Source: Symbiodinium natans
Lineage: Eukaryota > Sar > Dinophyceae > Suessiales > Symbiodiniaceae
Length of the DNA: 64,000 bases
Direction of reading: 5' to 3'
Assembly (NCBI GenBank): GCA_905221605.1
Contig: CAJNDS010002650.1
Coordinates: 264,888-328,887, forward strand
The position numbers were made by a program, and so were the translations under genes. Positions 35,290 to 45,159 of this stretch are shown piece by piece; position 1 is the stretch's first letter, and every line of letters begins with the position of its first letter. The notes under the pieces were generated by a model. The model was not told the origin of the DNA. It did not search any database and saw only the letters and a list, made by a program, of their open reading frames with translations.

Positions 35290-36489
35290 TCACATGTCAC
35301 ACGGGAGAAGAACTGCATAGGTCCAATGTGTGACCAAGGATGCTGCGAAGTCCGCTTCACTCACTCTTTCAGGGCCACGCTGCAACGAATCGAACCGGTA
35401 CATGGCGCCATCGGCCCCCCAGCGGTAGGCCACCCAATGCTGGTTGTTCCAATTCTGCACCAGAGCTGTCGCGAGGTGCGCCTGGTCCACGGATTGCACC
35501 GGCTCGTCCAGGTTGAGCGCAATGCCCCGGTTGAAAAGAGCGGCATAAAGGATCTGGACTGAATACCACCCTCCAGGCCTGATGTGTTCACTCTCGGCTT
35601 CATCAATGCCTTGCCATTCCTGGAGGTATGTCTCGGCAGCTGTGGCCATGTCCTCTGGGGTGAATGCTGTTTTGCCCAAAGCATTGTTGAGCGCGTGCAT
35701 GCCACATTGCGCTTCTTGTTGATGTTCGAAGAATGTGCCCACTGCTGCTGCCGCTGCTGCGGCAGCTGCAGCCTCTGCTGCTGCAGCCGCCGCGGACATG
35801 GCTCGCTTGCTGGCTGCGGCCTTGGCTTTGGCACTTGCTGCCTGCTTTGCTTTCGCCTTGGCGGTCGCCTTGGCCCTCCTTTTGGCTGTTGCTTTTGCCT
35901 TGCTCTTCGTCTTTGGCTTGTTCGTCTTGGCGTCCTGCACTGCGTCGTCTGCTGGCGCATCCTTTGCACGCTGCTCCTCCAGGTAGGTCCTGCGGTTGAA
36001 TGGCTGCATGCTCTCCAGAAGCATCTCGTAATGGTCGTGGCCGTGGGCTGGACGCACGACGCTGTCCCATAGTTCTTGCAAGCCTTGCTGCTTGGGCCCA
36101 GGGCTCTTCGCCAATTTGCTCTTCAATTGTGCCAAAGCCCATGCGGCATAGTGGTTGTACTTGAGGCTCTCTCTTTGGAAGCGCTCCAGCGTGCACAGCT
36201 GCTGAGTTGGAGAACGGCTCAAAGCCACATATGCAGAGCCAGGCTCCCGCACTGACTTGTCGAGCCGGGCGTGCACGCCGGCGTGGTAAGTGGCAGCCTG
36301 ACTTTTGTGGATGGTGCAGGCCTTGGCCAAGGTGAGCGGGAACTGCGTTCGGTCAGCTTTGTTGCCATCTCTGTCCTGAAAGGTGGCGGTGGTTCGCCGG
36401 ATGGCTACTGCTGCGCAGGCGTTGGCGCTTTCCCACTTGCTGCCCGCGTTCTTTTCAAACTTCACCCACAGCTTGGTCACCTCCTTGGT
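35290..36489 (-). CDS. C-terminal part of the replicase: Pif1 motifs V-VI, Lys/Ala linker and Josephin-type cysteine protease (copy 1)
   Basis: Open from just after the TAG to TGA at 35290-35292. Numbering from the internal Met at 36480, the Josephin domain is residues about 250-396. Gln254 and Cys259 (FFEHQQEAQCGMHALNNALG), His348 (NQHWVAYR) and Asp364 (RFDSLQRGP) match the Gln/Cys/His/Asn-Asp catalytic set of ataxin-3/Josephin deubiquitinases. GWYSVQILYAAL matches the conserved GFFSIQV-type helix. The linker, about residues 190-250, is Lys/Ala-rich and then poly-Ala, like a histone H1 tail. Known Helentrons carry OTU-type proteases; Josephin in this position is unusual. The function is inferred: removing ubiquitin or processing the polyprotein. 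Because this ORF starts inside the helicase fold, it is unlikely to be an independent gene. Confidence 0.82.
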   Translation of the reverse strand, partial: TKEVTKLWVKFEKNAGSKWESANACAAVAIRRTTATFQDRDGNKADRTQFPLTLAKACTIHKSQAATYHAGVHARLDKSVREPGSAYVALSRSPTQQLCTLERFQRESLKYNHYAAWALAQLKSKLAKSPGPKQQGLQELWDSVVRPAHGHDHYEMLLESMQPFNRRTYLEEQRAKDAPADDAVQDAKTNKPKTKSKAKATAKRRAKATAKAKAKQAASAKAKAAASKRAMSAAAAAAEAAAAAAAAAAVGTFFEHQQEAQCGMHALNNALGKTAFTPEDMATAAETYLQEWQGIDEAESEHIRPGGWYSVQILYAALFNRGIALNLDEPVQSVDQAHLATALVQNWNNQHWVAYRWGADGAMYRFDSLQRGPERVSEADFAASLVTHWTYAVLLPCDM

Positions 36490-39400
36490 CTATTGGTGAA
36501 GATCAATGCCTTGGATGGTGCCCCGTGCGCCGTTGACCAAACCATCTCCCACATCCAGGTTCTTCCGCAACATGACTTGGGCGCCCTCAGCCACGGTCAA
36601 CAATGCTTCCAGGCCGCCGGTGTCATCCGCGCGCGGCCATGCCTTTTCTGCAGGTAGAGGTGCGCCAGTCTTCACGGAAACATCCACCGAAGGGCATTCA
36701 TACAGGACGCTGCCAGTGCGTTCAATGTGGTTTTGGATGTAATGGGAATTGTGGTTTGCCACGGCATCTCGGGTTGCAAACAAGTGGACTGCTTCTGGTG
36801 ATGGGCGAGGATTCGCAGAGTGTTTGTTGACGACCCGGCTCTGCAGAATCTGGATGTCCTGCTCGGTCTGCTGGCCCACCCTCACGCGTGCCAGGAGCGC
36901 TGCCCACTCGGGGTCTTTGGCTGCGCGTTGGTTGCCTTCCAGCTCGCGCAGCTCAAAGCAGCCCCATAGCTTGCTGGCAAAGATCGGTAGGCCTGGAGGG
37001 ACAAGCAAGCTAAAAACCCAGCGCCGAAATCTGTTTGTGTGCTGCAACACAGGAGGATGTATATCATTGTGCTGCGCGCGTGTTTCATGTCATGTTTTGG
37101 CACCCCTCCAGGCCTTTGGGCGGCGGCAGCTGGTAGAGATCGCCAATAAGAATCAAGTGGACACCGCCGAAGGGCAAGTGCGGCATGTCCCGCGCCAGTC
37201 GCAGGTGTTGATCCACCCGCTCCAACATGGCCTCGGACACGAAGCTCATTTCGTCTATCATGAGGACGTCGACGTGCTTCCAAAAGGCATGTAGCGCAGC
37301 GAGCTGCTCCCCACGAGGCAATGGCACGTCGCAGGCCTTGCCGTAGCTCTGGTTGATGACCGGCAACAAGAGGCTGGAATGCAAAGTGACGCCGTTGATG
37401 TTGCACGCTGCGACTCCTGTAGGCGCTGCCAATACCACACCTCGACCGGCCTGCCGCAGCATATGAGCGGCTGCTCTTGCCACCACCGACTTGCCGCAGC
37501 CGCCTGGCCCGTGAATGAGCAAGCGGAGCCGGCGCAGGTTGTTCCGGTTCTTGGAGTGTGGCCCATCGAGCACCGATCGCAGCACGTACTCCATGCACTG
37601 CCTCTGCTTCAAGACCTGAGGCGACGGGTCTTTGATGGCCAGCATCTCCAAAGCTTCCTGGCAGGCAGACGGCTGACGCACAAATCCAAACACAAATGAT
37701 AATGTCTCGTTGAATTTTACCCGCCCGGCCTCGCCGCCTTCGACTGGTGCGAAGATGTCAGTAGCAGGGCCGGTGGGCACGGTGTCCGGGGCCATGAACT
37801 CGATGTCGTTCCCGTGCCTGTCCTTGAGAGCCTGCATGATGCGCAGCGAGTCCTCGTAGTTTTGCTCGTCTGCCCGGCAATGGACAAGGCCCATCATGTT
37901 TCCAACGTTGGCTTTGAGGTACATGAACGACTGGACCGCCTGCAGCTCCCTGGCTGCTTGCACAGTGCCATCGAGCTTTGGCAGGGCGATGGATTCCAGG
38001 AATGTGGGGTGGCGCTCCAAATCCTTCACAATCCGATGGAAGGCAGCTGCGTGGCTTCCTCCATCCTCTTCTCGGAGCCAATCGCCAGGCTCTGTCCAAA
38101 CAAGATGCAGCAGCAGCTTTGAGTAGTAGAACTCTTCCGGCTGCAAGTCTGGATTGTAATTGCGATGCCCGACGATGGCCGGCCTCTTCCTTGGTTCTGG
38201 CTCCTCCCCCATCTTCTTGGCAACGAATTTGAAGCCGGCCACGAAATCAAAGAATGTGATCTCCCGCCAGGGCTTCCTCACTGGCTTGCCTCCTTCCACG
38301 GGAACCTCGGTCTCCTTGTCACCGCAGTGTTGCTGTTGAAAACGATGGGCCTTCGGGAGGTCAGTTCCTTCGTCTCTACGAGTGGCTGCATACACGGCGG
38401 GGTCCTGCAGGGCATCTGCCTCTTCCAGTTGCGGCACCACCAGGGTCCATGTGCTTGGCGGGCCGACCTGCACCCATTCGTTGTCTCTTGAGAAGAGGAC
38501 CGTTGGATAGCCCAAAAGCAAGTGAGCTGCCTCGAAGGTGGAGGTTGTGCGAGCTTGCGTCGCGGCGTGGGCGGCCCTGTACACCTGCTGGTTGCTGAGG
38601 TCAACTGTGCCTGAGTCCTCCAGGTAGCCCTGAACAATCTCGTCGACACGCTGCTTGGCGGCGATGTCTTCTTCTGATTTGAAGGCGTAGCCCAAGATGT
38701 ACTTGCTGGCGCAGGTGAGTTCGGAAATGACCTGCAGATCCATGCTGGCGCGCCAGTGCCGCAGGATTGCTGTGTTGTACTGGCCCATCATCGAGTCGTT
38801 TTCGTGCCGCCGGGCAGCCAAGCTGGCCTTCCACCTACTGGAGAATTGTTCCTGCGGCGTGCGCCGCCTGGTCCGCTCCTCTGCTGCCCGCGGAAAACCA
38901 AAGCGGCACGAGCCTACTGTGTACTTGCCGCAGTATGGCCCGCACTTGTGTTCACAGTAGGCAGCAAGCTTGGCGTTGACCTCCCGCTTTGCCTCGCTCA
39001 CACGAGGATCCTCAAGCCACCTTTGCGCGGACTTGGTGCAGATGTACTTGTCGCTCAGATCCTCTGCGCAGGTTGGCGCGGCGCGGTGGCAGGCTTCCTC
39101 GTCAGACCAGTCGACGCGCTGCTCCTCCTTCCCTTGATGTGTCGGGGCTTCCTCTGGCCGCTGCTTTCCCGCCACATCTGGGACATCGGCCCACAAGAGA
39201 ATGTGGGCGTGTGGATAGCCCCGCTTCTGCCACTCGATGCGGACGATGTAGTCCAGGATCTTGAAAGGCGGCTTCTCTTTCTTCATGCTGTGGGATTTTC
39301 CTGATTGGCCGACTTCTGGAGCTGCTTCTGCATCTTCCTCATCATCGTCTGCCAGGTCTGGGCGATCTTGTTCGTCAGCATCGTCGGCCTTGAATTGCGC

Positions 39401-41503
39401 GTCGCTTTCTCCTCCGTGCAACCAGTGCAGAAGTTGCCGCAGGCCGTGCATGAATTGCCTTGCGACGATGCCCGGCATCGAGTTGCACAGCTGATTTGCG
39501 GTCATCCCGTTCCACACATAGTTCTCGTCGGTCATGTAGTGACGGAGGACCTCGGCTGCTTCCGCTTCAACATCGGGCTGGTCAGCTGCGGGCTCACGCT
39601 GTCTGAGAAGCTCGGCAGTGATGCATGCAGCGAGGATATCAGGTTGCCGCGCGTGGCAGGTCAGTGTCAGGAAGAACTGCGGCTTGCCCAGCTGCTCGTA
39701 CATGCTCATGGCTATGCCTTTCTTGGCGTATAAGTATGGCTGAGTGCCGGGGATGTCGCGCAAGGCGGTATAGATCTTGCGGCTGAAGTCCTCGTACCTG
39801 CTGCCGAACTGCGGGTGGACCTGCCCCTTCATCCGGACATTGACGTTGCCAGAAAGCCGCCTCCTCATCTGCTCTTCCAGCAACCACATCAAGTAGGCCG
39901 GGTCTTTCTCGAAGCGGCCGTCCTGCCCCAGTATCCTCTTGCGAGCATACTCCGAGAACTTCTTGTGGGCCCATGGATCGTAGCCTCCTATGCCATCTGG
40001 GAACAGATATGGGAAGAGGAGAGTGTCCAAGTTGTCGATGGTCTGCTTGGCTTTGCGGCGGAGCTCCTGCAAGTCGGCTAGGTCAGCTTTCGGGATGGCA
40101 GGGTCCCGGGCCATCAGATAGGTCACCTCCACGTCCTCTTCTTTGTCCTCGTCTCCTGCTCCTCCAGGCGTCGATGCAGCAGCCAACTTGGCCAGAATGG
40201 CTTGCATGTTCTGCAAAGCCTTGTCCACGCCAGCGTTGCACTTGTACGCTGCGTGCTGCAGCTTCAATGCCCTCAGGCCAGCTTCCAAGCACTGCAGCCG
40301 CGCAGTTGAAGCCATCATGCCCTGCACCCCGTTGACATAGACCTCGCCGTTCTCTCCAAGCTCTGCTCCATCTAGCACGTGGCACAAGGCCGGCTCCTCC
40401 ATGGGAACGCAGTACATCCTTCCCCACTGTGCGCTGGGCCCTCCCGACGGCAGCTTGTCGATGATGACTTGATCCACGTGGGCGCTGGCCAGCAGCCGCT
40501 TCTCCAAGGTGCTGAGGCATCCCAAGCTTGGTGGAACGGGCGACAGTTCTGGCAGCGTGTACCTGGTGCGGTGCTCGCGGCAGTTCTTGCAAGCGAATTT
40601 CTGCTGCTTCGATGGTTGGTCTTTGCTTCCAGTCAACGTCCAGAACCTGGCTGGTGTGAGGGCGCGGCAAATCTCGCAGACCCGCGAGAGGCCAAAGCGC
40701 CCCCACGCTTTCATGTAGTTTGCGTACCTCTTGAGCACATCGTCCGAGGTGAGGTTCTTCTCGTTGAGGAAAGGAGGCTGGCGGTTGCCAACTTGATCCG
40801 GCTCGAGGGTTGGTCGACCACCTTCGCCGGGACATGGGCCTCGTCCACCACAAGCTCCAGCTTCTCGCCGTGCCTCTTCTCGCAAAAGTTTGACAGCTTG
40901 AGCCTCAACATCAGGAAGCGGTCCCCGTTCGCCAGCTCCAGCTTCTCGCCGGACCTCTTCTCGCAAAAGTTTGACAGCTTGAGCCTCAACATCAGGAAGC
41001 GGTCCCCGTTCGCCAGCTCCAGCTTCTCGCCGGGCCTCTTCTCGCAAAAGTTTGACAGCTTGAGCCTCAACATCAGGAAGCGGTCCCCGTTCGCCAGCTC
41101 CAGCTTCTCGCCGGGCCCCTTCTCGCAAAAGTTTGACAGCTTGAGCCTCAACGTCAGGAAGCGGCCCCCGTTCACCAGCCCCAGCTTCTTGCCGGGCATC
41201 CTGTCGCCAGCGCTTGGCAGCTTGGGCTTCAGCGTCGGCGGGGCGACCACCTTCGCCGGGACATGGACCCCGTCCACCGGCTCCAACTTCTTGCCGGGCC
41301 CCTTGCCGCAAGCGCTTAGCAGCCTGGGCTTCAACGTCAGGAAGTGGCCCCCGTTTTCCAGCTCCAGCCTCTCGCCGGGCCTCTTGTTGCAAGCGCTTTG
41401 CAACTTGGGCTTCGTTCCTCTCAGCTGCTTTGCACGCAGGGTTGGAGCACCATCCGCGGCCTCGGCCACTTCTCGTCCCACCGCAGCGCTCACACACAGG
41501 CAT
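35290..41503 (-). CDS. Helitron replicase: HUH Rep + Pif1 helicase + Josephin domain, copy 1 (in-frame TAG)
   Basis: Exon 1 is 41503-37114, with a GC-AG intron at 37113-36993, and exon 2 runs from 36992. It would be ~2030 residues if the TAG at 36492-36490 were read through. Features: Cys cluster C4/C7/C19/C24; seven 27-residue repeats (about 33-222); second Cys pair set C276/C279 and C305/C308; Rep motif FFLTLTC near 610; HUH His765-Ala-His767 in YPHAHILLW; zinc-type Cys cluster from about C850; Y2 motif Tyr935/Tyr939 in KYILGYAFKS; Pif1 Walker A GPGGCGKS 1332-1339; Walker B Asp1417-Glu1418; motif III GDLYQLPP about 1454. After the intron come LPIFASKLW and GLVNGARGTIQG. After the TAG come TIHKSQ (the usual Gly after it is Ala) and YVALSR, then the Lys/Ala linker and Josephin. 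Rep nicks and re-ligates ssDNA, and Pif1 unwinds it during rolling-circle transposition. MPVCERCGG is the first Met of the open frame. Confidence 0.85.
36490..36492 (-). other. In-frame TAG inside the Pif1 domain, copy 1
   Basis: The coding strand reads GGC ATT GAT CTT CAC CAA TAG ACC AAG, with helicase-family sequence in the same frame on both sides. The identical stop is at 50570-50572 in copy 2. No usable intron removes it: the nearest GC-AG pair would be 20 nt and would shift the frame. Confidence 0.9.
36993..37113 (-). other. 121-bp GC-AG intron in the helicase, copy 1
   Basis: The coding strand reads CCGCCCAAAG | GCCTGGAGGG ... GTCCCTCCAG | GCCTACCGATC. Splicing joins LPPPK to GLPIFASKLW, exactly the expected Pif1 continuity. 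Unspliced, the frame ends in TGA shortly after the donor. GCCT occurs on both sides, so a shift of the junction is possible. The same intron is at 51073-51193 in copy 2. Confidence 0.8.
40837..41410 (-). repeat. 81-bp coding repeat encoding seven 27-residue units, copy 1
   Basis: Units read (V/A)EAQAVKLLREEARREAGA plus GERGPLPD, with two longer variants carrying GEGGRP. The period is a multiple of three, so the frame is preserved. The predicted structure is charged helix alternating with Gly/Pro turns. It also keeps two other frames open, which explains the overlapping 292- and 381-codon shadow ORFs. Confidence 0.88.
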
Positions 41504-41605
41504 GGTTGCGCAGCAGCGATGTGAACTTTGAATGATCTAATGATCCAAGGAATCATGAACTTCCGAAGGGCAAGTTTGTTGGCTTGCACGTGTAGTTATG
41601 TGGGA

Positions 41606-41626
41606 CGTGTGTGTGTGTGTGTGTGC
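41606..41626. repeat. Short (GT)n tract between the two Helitron ORFs, copy 1
   Basis: About ten GT dinucleotides in the putative promoter/leader region of the replicase; also in copy 2 at about 55686-55706. No promoter motif is assignable. Confidence 0.7.
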
Positions 41627-41946
41627 GGTTGCGTAGTAAGTTCCTGCTAGCGCGCGTTTGTGTCGACTCAAGCGGGAGCTGTGGTGCGAAACAGCCGCGG
41701 GCAAAGGCACTATGCTGCTACGCATGAAGCCTTTCAACTGCCGTACACAGAACTGATGTGATTTCACGCTTGACTTCTTGTCCCCTGAATGACAAGCAAC
41801 CTGCCTGCATTTGGACTTTGCAGCAATGACCTTCAGCCGGCCCATCTTCTTGTTGTTTCAGGCTGGGCACTCAACAAGCCAAAGTCTTCTCAAGGTCACG
41901 CGCAGCAGCTTGTTTTCCTCTCAAGCGCGGGGCAGGTAGTATGTCT

Positions 41947-42519
41947 TTATGGCTGCTGGGCCTCCTGCACTGTCATCTTGTCCCACAAGTCATCTGACAG
42001 GGCCACCGTGCCCAGTGGGGTTGCCTGCCCTTCCAAGACCGTGCACACTGCTTGGTTGCGGCTCTGCAGACGGCCTTGCGCTGCCGCCGCCATGGCAGCG
42101 GCTGTTGCAAGATGTTCCATCTCCGGCAGGCTTGACAACCTGGCGATGCGCAACATCTGGGCGCCGGCCACCGTGGTGAATACGACGTCAATAGCATCTT
42201 GTTGCACAAATGTCAAGCTGCAGGTGATGACCAAGGGCGAGGGCACTTCACGGACATAGATCTTTCCAGCAGGATAGCTGACCCAAGCATCGTAGTGCAG
42301 TTCTTCAGCGTCGAACACGGCAACATGAGATTCTTCTGGATGCCACTGGGCAAATCGGCACTCCAGCACATTCATGCCGCTGATGTAGAAGAAAGGTATA
42401 TGCCATCCAGGAGCTGCGTCTGTGGCAACGGCAAAGGCAGCACCGCCCAAGCCAAGCATTGACCAGGAACTAGGACTGCCTTCCAAGCACCGGCTCCACT
42501 CGAGACGGCGGCTGCCCAT
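41947..42519 (-). CDS. Unidentified 190-aa protein of the Helitron, copy 1
   Basis: A single ORF upstream of the replicase on the same strand, about 440 bp before its start codon. It has mixed composition: an early hydrophobic stretch (SMLGLGGAAFAVA), an aromatic middle (GWHIPFFYISGMNVLECRF, YDAWVSYPAGKIYVREV) and an Ala-rich helix near the C terminus. I do not recognise the family. No change was noticed in copy 2 at 56027-56599. It could be an accessory protein, a captured host exon or an upstream exon of the replicase. No Cys/His cluster or nuclease motif is apparent. Confidence 0.5.
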   Translation of the reverse strand: MGSRRLEWSRCLEGSPSSWSMLGLGGAAFAVATDAAPGWHIPFFYISGMNVLECRFAQWHPEESHVAVFDAEELHYDAWVSYPAGKIYVREVPSPLVITCSLTFVQQDAIDVVFTTVAGAQMLRIARLSSLPEMEHLATAAAMAAAAQGRLQSRNQAVCTVLEGQATPLGTVALSDDLWDKMTVQEAQQP

Positions 42520-42749
42520 CTTGCGGTTTCTGAACTTTGGCAGGGCTAAGCTAAGGAGCTTGCTGGATCATTTGGGCCAATGGCTTTTGAGCAGCGCCTC
42601 TTCCTGCGTTGAAGGTATCCGCATGTTGGCAAAAATCTCGAACATGGTGGCCCGTCTTCTATTTCTTCAGGCTACAGGCTATTGTTGCAACAAGTCTCTT
42701 TACAGCGACAATTGCAACAGTCGCCCCACACACTTGTTCGATTCCAGCC

Positions 42750-45050
42750 GAAGGTGTCTTGAACGTTTTCGTCTCGAACCTGCCCTTCACCAAACTGCAG
42801 GCAGTCCTTCTTCTTCGCCCCATGATAAACTGGTGCTCCAAGTCATCGTCCACGCATAGACAAAGGGTTCAATTCATTGTTGTTATTTAAAAGAAAAAGC
42901 AAAGCCTTGCTAAGACCAGGCCACCCCATACCCGAATCACCTCAAGAATGGATCACCCCAACGACTGGGTCACCTCAGAGCTAGGTGTGCCAGAACTGAG
43001 TCACCCCAGCGTTGGGTCACTCCAAAAGCTCGAGTCACTTCATGATTGGGTCACCCAGCCTTGTCTGCAGCCGAAGGTGCCCAAGCGTTCTATTTGTCTT
43101 CAATGTCCTCGACTCATAAACCAGCCCTTCACAAAGTTCTTGAACGAGCCCTCCAGGAAGTCCTCCTTCTTCGTCCCGTGCTCCAAGCCACAAGCCATCG
43201 TCCGTGCATAGCGAAAGGATTCAGTATACTGTTGAAATCTAAAAGCACAAACCAAAGCCTTGCTAAGACCAGCTGCAGCCGAAGTTGCGTCCATCGATCT
43301 ATTTGTCTTCGAAGTCCTGGATTGGAACCAGCCCTTGACATTGTCCAGGTCTTGAACGAGCCCTTCAGAAAGTCCTCCTTCTTCGCCCCGATACACGAAG
43401 AAATGCCCGCAGGAGGCTTTTGTCCTCAAGAAAAACAAGACCGCTTCAGGTTGGCTTTTGTTTGACTGCAGCCAAAGTCGCGCCATCACCGAGCCCTCCA
43501 GGTAGTCCTCCTTCTTCGTCCCCGGGATAAGCAAATTGGTCCTCCAGGAAGTCCTCCTTCTTTGTCTGCGGGATAAGCAAACTGGCCCTCCAGGAAGTCC
43601 TCCTTCTTTGTCCCCCGCCCCGATAAGCAAGTTGGTCGGTCCTCCAGGAAGTCCTCCTTCCTTCTTCGCCCCGTGATAGATTGGTGCCCAAGGCCATCGT
43701 CCGTGCACAGACAAAGCATTCAATGTACTGTTCTGATTTAAACAGAAAAAGCAAAGCCTTGCTCAGACCAGCAGCCGAAGTTGCGCCCATCAATCTATTT
43801 GTCCTCTATGTCCTCGACTCGAACCAGCCCTGCGCAAAGTCCAGGTCTTGAACGAGCCCTTCAAAAAGTCCTCCTTCTTCGCCCCGTGATAGACTGGTGC
43901 TCCAGGCCATCGTCCGTGCGCAGACAAAGGATTCAACGTAATGTTGTTGCTTAATTAAAAGGAAAACGAAACGCAAAGCCTTGCTAAGACCAGGTCACCC
44001 CATACCCGAATCACCTCAAGAATGGATCACCCCAACGACTGGGTCACCTCAGAGCTGGGTGTGTGCCAGAACTGAGTCACCCCGGCGTTGGGTCAGTCTG
44101 CAGCCGAAGGCGCTTTGCCCAAGCGTTCTATTTGTCTTCAATGTCCTCGACTCAAACCAGCCCTTCACAAAGTCCAGGTCTTGAACGAGCCCTCCAGGAA
44201 GTCCTCCTTCTTCGCCCCGTGATAGACTGCTGCTCCAAACATCTCCAGGCCATCGTCCGTGCACAGACAAAGGATCCAATGTACTGTTCTGATTTAAACA
44301 AACAGATAAAGCAAAGCCTTGCTCAGACCAGCAGCCGAAGTTGCGCCCATCAATCTATTTGTCCTCTATGTCCTCGACTCGAACCAGCCCTGCGCAAAGT
44401 CCAGGTCTTGAACGAGCCCTTCAAAAAGTCCTCCTTCTTCGCCCCGTGATAGACTGGTGCTCCAGGCCATTGTCCGTGCGCAGAGAAAGGATTCAATGTA
44501 ATGTTGTTGTTTAAAAGAAAAACGAAAAGCTTCGCCTTGCTGAGACCAGGTCACCCCACACCCGAATCACCTCAAGAATGGATCACCCCAACGACTGGGT
44601 CACCTCAGAGCTGGGTACGCCAGAACTGAGTCACCCCAGCGTTGGGTCACTCCAAAAGCTTGAGTCACTTCAGGATTGGGGCACCCAGGCTTGTCTGCAG
44701 CCGAAGGTGCTTTGCCCAAGCGTTCCATTTGTCTTGAATGTCCTCGATTCGAACTAGCCCGTCACAAAGTCCAGGATTTGAACGAGCCCTTCAGCAGGAA
44801 GTCCTCCTTCTTCGCCCCGTGATAGACTGGTGCTCCAGGCCATCGTCCGTGCACAGACAAAGGGTTCAATGCCCTGTTCTGATTTAAAACGAAAATACAA
44901 TGTCTTGCTAAGATCAGCAGCTGAAGTTGCACACATCAATCTATTTGTCTTCAATGTCCTCGACTCGAACCAGCCCTTCACAAAGTCCAGCTCTTGAACG
45001 AGCCCTCCACAAAGTCCTCCACCTTTGCCCCGACACACGAAATGGCCCGC
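42750..45050. repeat. Decayed ~230-bp repeats and GGGTCACC-rich spacer blocks, copy 1
   Basis: Roughly nine copies of a unit containing GCAGCCGAAG, CTATTTGTCTTCAATGTCCT, GAACCAGCCCTTCACAAAGT, TCCAGGAAGTCCTCCTTCTT, GGCCATCGTCCGTGCACAGA and AAAGCAAAGCCTTGCT. Three units (near 42920, 43996 and 44555) are preceded by a 110-150-bp block in which GGGTCAC or GAGTCAC recurs about every 15-20 bp. The minus strand keeps partial open frames (FKSEQYIE..., GLVQDLDFVKGWFESRT), so the unit may descend from a coding repeat, but indels break it. Confidence 0.85.
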
Positions 45051-45159
45051 CGGGAGGCTTTTCTTCTTGGTCTTCAAGACAAACATTTTCACCTCAGGTT
45101 GGCTGGCTTATTTGACTGCAGCCAAAGTCGCGCCATCACCGAACCCTCCAAGTAGTCCT

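Noticed and set aside
35584-36072. + strand ORFs opposite the Josephin region (also 49664-50152)
   Set aside because: Antisense shadows of GC-rich Lys/Ala coding DNA, rich in Leu/Cys with no domain.
40379-41589. + strand 381-codon and - strand 292-codon ORFs overlapping the Rep N terminus (also 54459-55669)
   Set aside because: They are shadows of the 81-bp coding repeat. The chosen frame continues into the HUH and Pif1 motifs; these do not.
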